Of a stretch of DNA of 64,000 nt, positions 47,038 through 57,480 are shown in pieces; the stretch's first letter is position 1, and every line of letters starts with the position of its first letter. The notes below the pieces were generated by a model. The model saw nothing but the letters and a program-made list of their open reading frames with translations, was not told where the DNA came from and did no database searches. The DNA lies in NCBI GenBank assembly GCA_036346375.1, contig CM070502.1, positions 16,282,924-16,346,923 of the forward strand, read 5' to 3'. The position numbers and the translations under genes are program-made. The stretch comes from Guadua angustifolia (taxonomy: Eukaryota; Streptophyta; Magnoliopsida; Poales; Poaceae).

Positions 47038-47179
47038 GCCAAAAACTGCCGCGCCAAACAAGCTGACAACCTTGCCAAAACTATGGCGCGAAACAAGATT
47101 GAAAATGATCTCCAAATTCATCAAAACTATTGCGCCAACTGTGCCGAAAATGAGAACTTGAGCGGCGGTGCCATGGCAC

Positions 47180-47186
47180 TATATAT
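47180..47186 (+). promoter_or_regulatory. Probable TATA box of the mariner transposase gene
   Basis: TATATAT lies 40-46 bp before the ATG at 47226 and after the subterminal repeats, a plausible promoter position. Confidence 0.45.
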
Positions 47187-47509
47187 GAACCTGTATAGCT
47201 TGTCCCTGCCTCTCTGTACCGATCCATGGCTGCCTTTGATTGGGACCTCAATCTTGAGCCACCCAATTGGGACTTAAACCAGGCCATTGATTGGAATGCT
47301 ATTGATGATTGGGAAGGTCCTGCTCATGAGCTTGATTACCACATCTTTGGATGATGGCGGCGTAATTCTTGGTGCTACTACGGAGATGAAGGGACGGTGG
47401 TGTGGAGGCAGTAGTGAACGCCGGTGATGAGCAGGTAGAGGAAGGATTGGAGGATCAAATGCATGATGCCGGCCATGGAACTGATCTGAACTTAGGTACT
47501 CGATCTCCT

Positions 47510-48023
47510 TGTTAGCACTAATCTTGACTTGTACGTGTTTTAGAGTCTTTGCATGGAGCCGAAACGAGGTGTGTTCTCGTGGAGGAATTATCTAGTCGTT
47601 GCATGCACTAGCTAGTTAGTTTAGTTAGTGTTAGTGCGAGTTGTTAGGTGATTAGTGGAGTCAGTAAGAAGCTAGTTTCATGCACATCCAGTGGAGCACG
47701 TTGGTGCGTGACTTGTAGGTTGAGGACCGGTTCACGCGCGTACGAGCGTAAGACTCGCATGAGTGGGTGGCTCATGCAGGAGTGTAGATCACGTACGAGC
47801 GCATAAACTCGGGCAAGCTGTTGCTATGTGCATGTAAGCGAGTCTATTTATAGTCATGTAATTGTTGTGTTTGAGGTGGAGCAGCTAATAGCAAAAAACA
47901 AAAAAGGCGTTCGTCGCCGCAAGTGCTCTCGTGTGTGTGACCATATGAGTTTGCTTTTGTATTAGTCTAAGGAGTGCTCGCGTTTGTGTTGTGTGAGTTT
48001 CGATCCTTGGCCAGTTTCCAACA
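47510..48023 (+). mobile_element. Solo LTR (514 bp) in transposase intron 1
   Basis: It begins TGTTAGCACTAATC and ends CAGTTTCCAACA, with CTCCT on both sides (47505-47509, 48024-48028). A TATA-like CTATTTATAG near 47845 suggests plus orientation. Size and ends suggest a copia LTR, but no internal region remains to prove the superfamily. Confidence 0.9.
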
Positions 48024-48030
48024 CTCCTTA

Positions 48031-48203
48031 TGGCTGTAAACTTTTCTAGCGAGTACTGTCATTGCATCTGTTTGTTTCCTGTTTTAAGTCCCAATTAAAA
48101 GACTAGAAGGTGGAATAGTCTTTCTTGGCTGCAGCGTCCCTCTTTCTTGGCTGTAAACTTTTCTAGCGAGTACTGTCATTGCATCTGTTTGTTTCCTATT
48201 TTA
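48031..48203. repeat. 56-bp direct duplication, 117-bp period
   Basis: TGGCTGTAAACTTTTCTAGC and the following 36 bp occur at 48031 and 48148 with one or two differences, within intron 1 just after the solo LTR. The duplication adds to the intron and does not touch the exon. Confidence 0.9.
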
Positions 48204-48952
48204 TTGGTCTGTGATTTATCCTTGCATCTTGCTTTGTCTTTTAAAGGATCTAACGTGAGAAAGCGGAAGTACTACTCTGATGAACTAAAGATCGCCATAT
48301 ATATGGAGCTGCTGGCGAGAACAGATCCACTTGTGCTCCGCCGAGGAGTTTCTAAACATGTTGCACTGAAATATGATGTGCCTCAAAGGCTTGTGCAACA
48401 GGTGTGGCAAAATGGGCAAGAAAAGGGAGGGATAGATGGTGTTGTTAACAAGCTGATTAACAATGTTGGTCGCAAAAGAGTAAAAATAAACTTGGAAGCA
48501 ATAAAAAATGTGCCTTTGAGGGAGTGTACAACCCTCCAAGATCTTGCCGAAGCACTAAGTGTGAAGAAGAGCACACTTCATAACCGTTTAAAGGAAGGTA
48601 AATTTCGCCGGCACACCAATGACTTGAAATTTAGCTTGACCGATGAAAATAAGATCGCTCATGTGCGGTACTGCCTATCGATGCTAGAACCACATACTAT
48701 ACCGAATGCTCCTACTTTCAAATCAATATATAACATTATATACATTGATGAAAAGTGGTTCTACAGAACAAGGCGAAACCAAAAATATTATTTGCACCTC
48801 GAGGAACCAAGACCAGAAAGGGAGGTTAAAAGCAAAAATTTTATAGAAAAGGTGATGTTCCTTGCTGTGGTTACTCGACCCAGATTTGACGAGCATCATA
48901 TCTGCATTTTTGATGGTAAAATTGGCATATTTCCCTTCACATATGTTGAGCC

Positions 48953-50427
48953 TGAAGGAGAATGCGGTGCTACGCTAGCCGAAAACAAAAATTTTTCTAC
49001 CGCGAACACCCAGGAAACATGCGAGTCAAAGATCATGGAGCGTTACCCTTGGAGCACGTTAGCAGCGGAAGTAGAGTGGGTGAAGCCTCCCCGCGTGCTC
49101 CGAAGCACTGTACGTAGTCGAACACGATATGGTAGAACTTCTCCTCGTCGTGGATCGCCGTCACAGCAACGTTGTTGTAGTCATACAGTTGATGCAACCG
49201 ATTGAATCGATCAGCGCCAACGCAAGAGTGATGACGCCTCTGTGGTATCCACACGTCCGGGGTGAGATCACCGCGCGCTGGTGTGCTAGCACCCACGCGT
49301 GCGGCTAGGGTTTTAGGGGGCAGTGGGATGCAGCGACGGCTAGGGCTTGTGGTGGGGAGAGTTCTCTTGCTGCACGCCCCCACGCCCTCTTTATATAGAG
49401 CGCACTAACGGGCCTTCTACGATAGAAGCCCACTAGGACTCACGCTAATGGATCTTCTACAGTAGAAATCCATTAAGACGCCAGAGGATCCAAATCCGCG
49501 TAAACCCACTAATGGATCCAATCCATCAGACATGATCCAACCCGTTAAGTGTGTGACCCATTAGGCTCATGTACAAGTCAGCCGCGGTCTCGGAGAACCC
49601 TTTTCCAGACCACAAGTCAATAGTGGTACCTAGCAGCACATATTGATCCCCGAATGTACACAATGATCGAATCAGCTGAACCTTGATACACTCACATAGG
49701 ATCCTTTTGCCACATGATATCAGTCAAGCTCAAGGCGAGAAGCGTGCCACTCTTGTGATAGCTTGACAAATTCACTCGTCAATGTAATGGATGTAATTCG
49801 TGATTAACATTTTAATCACTTTGTTATGGCCATGCACTTTTCCTTATCCATCCACACCGAGGGGCCCAGAGATATCTCTCCCGTTATCAAGGAGGGGCAA
49901 ATTCCATCTTGATCTCTTATATCTCACGTCATGTTTTATGGCATACCCGTAAGCTACCTTTATAACTCCCCTGCTATGGAGAAGCGTTTGATAGCCTCAA
50001 AGTATACAATTACACATGCTGAGAATCAATAAAAATCTCAGGTCAAAGGATCGTATAGGTATATCACTCGAGACTACACCCTGATGGCACTTCTAAGATA
50101 ACAATCTCATCAGTGTCTCGAAGCGGGTCTATCCAACCCCATGTTCTCTAACATGTGCCCACATTATTGATTTTGATATCTCCATATCTATGGTATGTGA
50201 AACATTACCATCAATCAATACATGTGCTGATCAGATCACTATTGTCCCACATAATGATATGTGACCGGGGATCATTTAGAATAATATCATATAACCAATG
50301 TGTTTCACAATTAAGTCATACTCAATGAACAAAGGAGTGATATTTATTCATGGAACTGATAAGTACATGAGCATAGACGTATGATACAATCATCTCACAT
50401 GATCGCCTCTAGAGCATATCACCAACA
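48953..50427 (-). mobile_element. Solo copia LTR (1,475 bp) in transposase exon 2
   Basis: Flanked by GAGCC on both sides (48948-48952, 50428-50432). Read on the minus strand it begins TGTTGGTGATATGCTCTAGAGG, close to the start of Angela/BARE-type copia LTRs of grasses, and ends ...CATTCTCCTTCA. Removing it and one GAGCC rejoins the transposase at FTYVEPTKRRSANRDRG. The open frame reading across its left border is an artefact. Confidence 0.93.
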
Positions 50428-51219
50428 GAGCCAACCAAGAGAAGGAGCGCAAATAGGGATAGAGGTACGATACGCATAAAAAGAATTTACATATTTTAAT
50501 TAATTGAATTGTGGCACATACACTAATCTTGCTTGCATATAGGTACCTTGATAACTAAGGCAATGACGTCGGTTACCAATGGAACTAGCCGACAATACCT
50601 TATGGACAAAGTCTTGCCCGCTATCAAGGCGAAGTGGCCAGCCCAAGAAAGAGGGATGCCCATCTTCATCCAGCAGGACAACGCCAGGACGCACATTGCC
50701 GTTGATGAGGCAGATTTTATCCAAGCTGCCCAAGCAGATGATTGGGACATACGACTAACATGCCAGCCTCCAAACTCACCTGATCTAAATGTGTTGGATC
50801 TTGGTTTTTTTGCCGCAATCCAGGCATTGTTTGAGAAGGGAACTCCAACAAATATCGATGAAATTGTGGCAAAGGTTACTCAAGCTTTTGAGCAGTACCC
50901 GGTTGAAAGGGCCAACCGTATCTTTCTAACGCAACAGGCGTGCATGATGGAGATCATGAAACATAATGGAGGGCAGCACTATAACATCCCACACATGAAG
51001 AAGCAAACATTGGAGATGCAGGGTGATCTTCCAACTAGTTTGCAGTGTCCTATAGAGCTTTACAATGAAGCATTGCAATTTGTCGGTTAGGTTACCATTT
51101 GTTTGTCATGAACTTTAGAATATTTGAGGATATTTTGCTATTGCAAATCATGCATGAAATCAGTGCTACATATTTTCACTGCATCGAGAAAACAAAGTTT
51201 GCACTAATGAAAACAAACT

Positions 51220-51843
51220 TTACCAAATTTTGCAATCAGTCATCCATGCGATTGCAAGTAGTGTCATGGCAGCATCACGGACATCACCATCTTGGTCTCC
51301 ATACAACTGAGGAACAAGCAAAGGCAACATGAACTTGGCGACCTTTGCTACTTGCTTGTCAGACTCGTACATGCACTCCTCGGTAGAGGCTAGGCGCACA
51401 AGCGATTGCACCATGTCGATCGCTTCATCCATGCCAACAATAGAATTCGTGAGCTCTATAGCAGCTACAACATCAGTCTCGCCGGCCAAGGAATCGTTTA
51501 CTTTTGTCTCGCCGGCGAAGGTGTCGGGTACGTACTGGACATCGTTCGAGTCCAGCATGTCTTCTTCGCCGCCCCCTAGCTCACTGTCGGACACGGCGAG
51601 GGCTTCGTCGTAGTCCACTTGATCACCATCCACTTGCTCAATCTCGCCGTCAACTTCTTCACCGTCAGCTTCTTCGCCGCCTGCTTCATTGTCAACTGCT
51701 TCATCGTCTTCTTCGCCGTCAGCTTCTTCGCCGCCTACTTGCTCAATCTCGCCGTCAGCTTCATCATCAACTGCTTCGTCGTCGTCCACTTGATCGCCAT
51801 CCACTTGCTCACCGTCAGCTTCTTCGCCGCCTGCTTGCTCCAT
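51220..51843 (-). CDS. Acidic ORF convergent with the mariner transposase
   Basis: 207 codons on the minus strand, ending 130 bp from the transposase stop, inside the mariner inverted repeats. Residues 1-100 are built of degenerate Asp/Glu/Gly repeats (units like GGEEADGEEVDGEIEQV and DGDQVDDDEA). Residues 110-207 are of normal composition and look helical (IELTNSIVGMDEAIDMVQSL, KVAKFMLPLLVPQLYG, VRDAAMTLLAIAWM). Just upstream the same acid-rich reading extends past the ATG to a TGA. The next frame gives PFFPALGTVTVASELA, so a frameshift may have removed a longer N-terminus. I recognise no family. It could be an accessory protein of the element, a captured host gene fragment, or chance coding on a repetitive strand; the non-repetitive C-terminal half argues against chance. 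Classical plant mariners encode transposase only. Confidence 0.5.
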   Translation of the reverse strand: MEQAGGEEADGEQVDGDQVDDDEAVDDEADGEIEQVGGEEADGEEDDEAVDNEAGGEEADGEEVDGEIEQVDGDQVDYDEALAVSDSELGGGEEDMLDSNDVQYVPDTFAGETKVNDSLAGETDVVAAIELTNSIVGMDEAIDMVQSLVRLASTEECMYESDKQVAKVAKFMLPLLVPQLYGDQDGDVRDAAMTLLAIAWMTDCKIW

Positions 51844-52164
51844 CTCGCCATCAGCTTCATCGTCAATCGCGAGTCCGCTAGTTCAGAAGCGACGGTCACG
51901 GTGCCTAGTGCCGGGAAGAATGGCGAGGGAGTATAAGAAGCGGACGCAAAGCCGAAAGGCCACGCCGTCATCATCCATGCGGCAAACCGACGGCATGGGC
52001 GCTTAGAGATCATTGGTACATATGTGCGACAATCTCGTTGATTGACCTTATGGTCAAGGGAAGAATGGCGGAGGAGTATAAGAATGCGCTACATGCAAAC
52101 TCGAGCCAACCAATTTGCCCACAGTAAGCGCCGGGCTCGCGTTCGCTTCGGTATCTGAAGAAGT

Positions 52165-54706
52165 TGTGTTGTTGTGGGGTGAGTACTTTGCACAAACATT
52201 TCAATCAGAAATCACTTTTCCATCCTAAGTCATGTTCATCATCACCAACCCAAGCATTTTCCATCAACAAGTCATTTTTTATGAAAATCTAACCCTTGAC
52301 TCAGAATCACCGAGCGATGCTCAATACCGTGAGCACGGCTATTCGAATAGGTTGTACACTCTGCAGAGGTTATACACTTTACCCACAAGATACAGGTCAA
52401 ATACCACCAAGGCAAATAACCGTAACGAAGCCTTTCCAAAGTTCCATCTAAACTCAAGACGCTTGCTAAGGTTTCAACACTGGAGGGACTGTTACCACAC
52501 CTGTGGCCCCCTCTTGCGCCATGTGAGTTCTCATTCGCTTCCTGCCTCACACCACCACGATAAAGATCAAGAATAGATTTCCCCATTTACTCAGCTAAGC
52601 CTGCCCCATTACGGAGCTTGTGGTTGTATGAGAGACTCAGTTCAAATGCTCGCAAGGTTAAGTCCTTAGTTGACCGAGGCAAGACTAACCAAGTGTGATC
52701 TCCATATCAAAACCAATAAAACCAAATTGAGCCCTGATTGCCACTCTTGGCCCACAAGAAACAATCTTGCCGCATGCCTCGATCTAAATCATTTTCCCAC
52801 CGGTTCTTTACCATTGCACCACGTGCCATCATCAACTCAATAACACATGTCTCATTCACAAAACAAGTTCCATATCTCATTAAGTCAATATTTTACTTTG
52901 GTACTTCCAAAACCATGAATTGTCTACGTGGCGGGGCTAAGCATACTACTGGTCTACTCAACCCATGTTGGCAATTAAATAATGTCCAACTATTAATCCA
53001 CAACCTAGGGTGACAAATGATTCATGGCCTACAATTATTTACTTACAAGGTGGCATACAAAGAACTAGGCATTTAGCTAATCCCAAAATGCATTCAATCA
53101 AATTTTACTAAATTAGCATGCAATAAATTAAATCAAAATAATTTTCTCTAATAGGTTCAACATGATCAAACACAACTTGCCTTCAAAAAGTCTTGATTCG
53201 CTCTCGAGCTTGCTCTCGGTCGTAACCTCTCCTCGAAAAACCTTCGGGCACTTCAACGCTCTACGCAGAACGCAAAGACAAAACAATAAAATAAATAAAC
53301 AGTAGACATATAGTGCTCAAAAATTCAAATAAAATTCATAAACAGAAAGATCACAATTTTACAAATTTATAGAAATTGGAATCACTCAAATCGGAGTTAA
53401 AACGCATAAAAGTTATAAGCGTTTGAAATTTTAAATTGCATTTTAAAATCATTAAACCGAATTAAATAAATATTTTCTTTTCGAAATTAATTATTGCGTC
53501 ATTCGTGACACGGTCAGCGCCAGAGAGTGACACGTGGCTTTTGCTGACGCCAGCCCCGACCGGCCTCGTGATGACGCCAAGATGACGCCATCATGACGCC
53601 AAGATGACTTTGGCCAACCCATTGATGTGGGTCCCACCGTGCGACGCCAAGATGACGCCTGGCAGACGCCACGCCGCTGATCGCGTCGCGGTCGACGAGT
53701 GGGCCCCGTGTGCCGTCTCGCCTCGTGAACGAAAGGTCGGTGTGGGTGACATGTGGGTCGCGCTGCCGATGATCGTACGCACGTCGCCGCGTCTGCGGCG
53801 ACCGACATGCGGGCCCGCCTTTGTCGCCGCTCATGCACAAGCTGAGGCGCGACGCAGACTACGGCTGCCCTTAGATCTACATCTAACGGCGGAGGTTAGA
53901 AGATGGGGTTCATTGTCCTAGGGCGACGTGGACTCACCTCACGGATCGGATGGAGATCGTCGGGCCGATGAAGCTTCGACTTCGGCGGCGACGACGCGGC
54001 GGTTTTGGCTTCACCGGAGATGAAGACGACGACGCGCTGCTGGCGTTTGCGTGGTCCTCCGGCGATTTGCGGTGACGCTCCCGACGCTGGGCGCCGCAAG
54101 GTGAGTTCGAGTGGTACGGGCGGCGGCGGCGAGAGTGACCATGGCATGACTAACCGACGCGAAGAAGGCGCGGACGGCTTTGGGACTTTGGCGAGGTCTT
54201 CGCGGCGAGGCGGCGACGGCGGCGTGGCGTCTGTACTGGAGCGGCCTTGGGGTGGGGATCACTGGTGCGGGCGGCAAGATAAATAGTGCCCTCGGCCTGC
54301 GTGAAAGCGCTGGAGACCGAGGCCCACACGGCAAGCATGGGCATGAGTCCATGCATGATTTCGGATCTGGTCGACGTATGCAACGAGAGCCGTCTTGATG
54401 GAGATCGAAGCCATGGCGCGTTAGGGTTTTCCTGAACGGGCCGCATGATTGTTCGCCCAACACTGTTCATCGATTTTTAATCCTTTTCGATTTAAAATAA
54501 TTCGAAATTCAAATAATTTATTTGGGGCATTAAAAATATCGTAAAAATTCGGAAAAATTCTCAAAAATATTTTAAGACATTTGTGACTCAAATAAAATAT
54601 TTTCAGCAAAAATTTATTTTAACTTTTCCATTATTTAATTAATTTGTTAAATGGCTTAATTCAAAATAAATTCAAATAATTTCAAATAAAAAAATTGGGG
54701 TGTTGC
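52165..54706 (-). mobile_element. Truncated gypsy LTR inside the mariner element
   Basis: From about 52165 (GGGGTGAGTACTTTGCAC) the sequence follows the gypsy LTR at 14730-17780. It has CACCGAGCGATGCTCAATACC, GGCTATTCGAATAGG, CTCTGCAGAGG and CTTTACCCACA in the same order, then AT-rich ends to GGGGTGTTGCA at 54706. About 350 bp corresponding to the LTR's other end are missing on the left. The long frames at 53500-54470 are LTR leader sequence, not genes. Confidence 0.75.
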
Positions 54707-55397
54707 ATGCATGCATGTATACGAAGAGACGCGCCGCGCGTGTTCCATTCAATACGGCCGCAAACTGAAACAACGCAGTGAGAGAAACAAGAGCTGTTTC
54801 CTTATATGTAGATCAATTCTGGAAAAAACGAAAACCGTAACACGTACATCTTTGCTAGACGGAGGGAGTAGTGTCTAACAACTGTCTTGTGCTTCGTGCT
54901 GAAAGAGAGTATGCATTGGGAGAGGATATTAGCATTGGAAGTATCAAATACACATTTATAGAAACTTGCTATTGGAAAACCACTATTTCTATATGGTAAT
55001 ATCTATCTGAGGTGGCGAGTTATAGACACTACTATAGACATTCTCCATTGAGAGTGCCCTCATGAGGTTTTCATTGGCCTGCAACTACAAAAACAGTACC
55101 TGTCTGAACTTGAACTGTACGCCTGTACCTTTTGATCTCTGAGAAACTTTACTGCATGCATGCGATGTATGCTAAACTGGCACAGGGGATACATCGCGAC
55201 CAATCCAAAGGAGCCTTGGAATAGATTCAGCCGTTTCACTCAACAGAGCAAAGGAAGTCTCGCATGGCAACATGAGTGCAACTAGATATGGTAGCGTACT
55301 ATTGCACGTCGTGTTATGTGGACGTGAAAATAGAGACGGATAGTAGCGCATAGATCTGTGTAGGGGTAGCAATTGCAGGATCTTTTTAGAAAATAGG

Positions 55398-55645
55398 CTG
55401 AGTTGCGCGCGATGCCACGCCGGCGAAAAAATCTGACCCAAATTTTTCTGCAAAAAAGACGTAATTCCAGTCTATCATGTCGAAAGAACCGGCGCTCGTG
55501 CTGAATTTGCGGAATTATGGGCTGAATTGCGCGCGATGCCACGCCGGAGAAAAAATCTGACCCAAATTTTTCTGCAAAAAATACATAATCCCAGTCTATC
55601 GTGTCGAAAGAACCGGTGCTCGTGCTGAATTTGCGGAATTACGGG
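55398..55645. repeat. Two tandem 124-bp units
   Basis: Units beginning CTGAGTTGCGCGCGATGCC (55398) and CTGAATTGCGCGCGATGCC (55522) include AAAAATCTGACCCAAATTTT and CGAAAGAACCGG words. They overlap the larger tandem array that follows. Confidence 0.92.
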
Positions 55646-56177
55646 GTATTTTTTGTAAAATAACCAGCGAAAGGACTTGTTCGTGATCTGTAGAAATATC
55701 TCTTTCGACGAATTATTTGGAAAATATTGGAGACCGAACTGAAAAATCGAGGTGGGAAAATAGTCTAGAGGAAAAATGATGAAAAATCATTAGAGATGAC
55801 AACCTTCTTTTGTCGAGCCTAACACTCTACGCGTTCACCAAGTAATAATACATGTTTAAAAAAATATCAGAGATCGAGATATTTCAGTCTATCGTGTCGG
55901 AAGAACCGGCGCTCGTGTTGAATTTGCGAAATTATGGGGTATTTTTTGTAAAATAACCGGCGAAATGACTTGTTCGTGATCTGTAGAAATATCTCTTTGC
56001 CGAATTATTTGGAAAATATTGGAGACCGAGCTGAAAAATCGAGGTGGGAAAATAGTCTAGAGTAAAAATGGCGAAAAATTATTAGAGATGGCACCCTTCT
56101 TTTGTCGAGCCTAACACTCTACGCATTCACCGAGTAATAATACATGTTTAAAAAAATATCAGAGATCAAGATGGAAA
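55592..56177. repeat. Two tandem 293-bp units
   Basis: Units beginning CAGTCTATCGTGTCG start at 55592 and 55885. They are nearly identical across TGGGGTATTTTTTGTAAAATA, AATATTGGAGACCGA and TCTACGC-TTCACC segments. The block shares its first 60 bp with the 124-bp units, giving a nested repeat. No coding. Function unknown. Confidence 0.92.
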
Positions 56178-57480
56178 ATCGAGCCGGGGAAAGAGTCTAG
56201 AGATAGAGTTGCACACATATTTCTAGTGACGAAAATATTTTTTCCGAGAAAAACGGAGAAAGGACCTAGAGTAAGGAGCAAGGGCCTATTTGTTACGTTT
56301 TTGGACCTGTCCGCTATCCTGAAAAATTAGAAAAGGGCTTGCTCGCGATTTGAATCTAACGGGACCCTTTTAGTAAAAAAGCAAGACGAGGACTCAAACG
56401 CAATTCAGAAAAAAAATCTTCCCCTCACAAAAAATCGCGAAGGACCTAATTGTAATCCACAGGAACCTATCCGTAATTCGAAGAAATAGAGGGTTTTTTT
56501 TGCGAATATGCCTAGAGGAACACTTGGATGGCCTCAGCATCCGGCGAATCCAGGCGACATAATATGGTTAATATGCCGCACGGGCCTCCACTCCTGCAGT
56601 ACTAATGCCGATCATTAGATTTTTCTAGACAACGAGAAATTGCAAACAACGAAAACATGTATGTTTGGAACTGCAGAATCTATTGTGTATATATGTATAT
56701 GTATGTATGTATATATATGTGTGTGTATATATGTATATTTTGTGTGTGTATATGTATATGTATATGTGTGTGTGTGTATATATATGTATAAATGTTATTC
56801 TACAGCGGAGTGTATAATAGCCTATCATACTCCCGAGCCATTTAACCTAGTCGGACTGAGCCATGTAACGCATTAAACAACGCATCGTACTGACTTGGCA
56901 AAAACCAACTAATAAAAGCACTCTAGTTTTGCAATTCGGTAGTAAATTAGAAATACATTTTACTATAGAACAACAGATGCAATTACCACCGAATCAGTTC
57001 CTAGTTAATGAGTTCATCAACCCAATTAGTTAATGCATATTGTAGTTTGTATATGAATATATTTTTTGTTTATTTTAGCAATATCTTTTTATTGGTAGCT
57101 CGGATTTACAAATGATTTTCACCAATAACTTACTGACGATGAGATGAATAAAATGATATAAGTCTTGCTATTAAAAAGTAATTTTGCTGACTGGAAAAGT
57201 AAATTACTATTTTTATAACATGAAATTGCTACATCTACAACTAGAAATTACTACCACACAGTATAATTAGAAAATCTTACACAAATCAGCCATTTAACAA
57301 TAAAAGTCCATAAAAAATATATGTATAAGTTCTGAAAAATTCTCAAAAATTATCATACATAGAGGATGTGAGGTTCTACAACCTTGTAAAATTTGAATAC
57401 CAAACTCACTTGCATTTGAATGAGATTGATTTTGATCGTCAAATTTTACAGGGATATAGAATCTTACCTACCATACTTAT
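56178..57480. other. AT-rich intergenic DNA
   Basis: Apart from the microsatellite at 56684-56793 I see nothing that can be annotated. Confidence 0.4.
56684..56793. repeat. TA/TG microsatellite
   Basis: About 110 bp of alternating TATATG, TGTATA and GTGTGT runs. The open frames on both strands here are products of this repeat. Confidence 0.95.

Larger units (their letters stand above)
47226..51090 (+). pseudogene. Mariner-like transposase, DD39D, split by two LTRs
   Basis: Exon 1 (47226-47495) starts MAAFDWDLNLEPPNWDLNQ, like the DLN-rich N-termini of plant mariner transposases, but hits a stop after about 41 codons; the rest is read in another frame. Intron 1 ends at 48246. Exon 2 reads NVRKRKYYSDELK, then helix-turn-helix regions, then IYIDEKWFY (first Asp, codon 48747). 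Intron 2 is 50465-50542. Exon 3 reads IFIQQDNARTHI (second Asp, 50677) and SPDLNVLDLGFF (third Asp, 50797). 39 residues separate the last two Asp, the plant mariner signature. Natural stop at 51088-51090. The gene is broken by the exon-1 frameshift and by the solo LTR in exon 2; intron 1 also holds a solo LTR. The catalytic triad itself is intact. Confidence 0.92.
46546..54868 (+). mobile_element. Mariner-like element (plant DD39D group) with nested LTRs
   Basis: CTCCCTTCGTCCAGCAAAG at the left and CTTTGCTAGACGGAGGGAG at the right are terminal inverted repeats, flanked by TA (46544-46545, 54869-54870), the mariner target. CTCCCTCCGT is the typical end of plant mariners and Stowaway MITEs. Inside are subterminal 70-bp repeats, a transposase gene, a convergent acidic ORF, two solo LTRs and a truncated gypsy LTR. 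Without these three insertions the element would be roughly 3.8 kb, in the range of plant mariner-like elements. The transposase is broken, so the copy is immobile by itself. Confidence 0.92.
46348..55059. mobile_element. Older MITE split by the mariner-like element
   Basis: The left part from 46348 starts GGGCACTCCCAATGG and the right part ends CCATTGAGAGTGCCC at 55059. The arms continue to match as CTATAGATAATA-like sequence. TCA lies outside each end. The mariner-like element separates the two halves. A partial second copy of the left terminus lies 53 bp further left at 46296. Superfamily not certain. Confidence 0.6.

Noticed and set aside
51504..51881. Plus-strand frame of 125 codons rich in Arg/Leu opposite the acidic ORF
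   Set aside because: It is the complement of the Asp/Glu repeat codons. The minus frame has a normal-composition C-terminus, whereas this one does not.
53491..54470. Multiple frames of 100-150 codons on both strands
   Set aside because: Located inside the truncated gypsy LTR and matching in position the leader of the 57481 LTR; no homology to a host gene seen.
56625..56876. Tyr/Ile/His-rich frames on both strands
   Set aside because: Translation of a TA/TG microsatellite.
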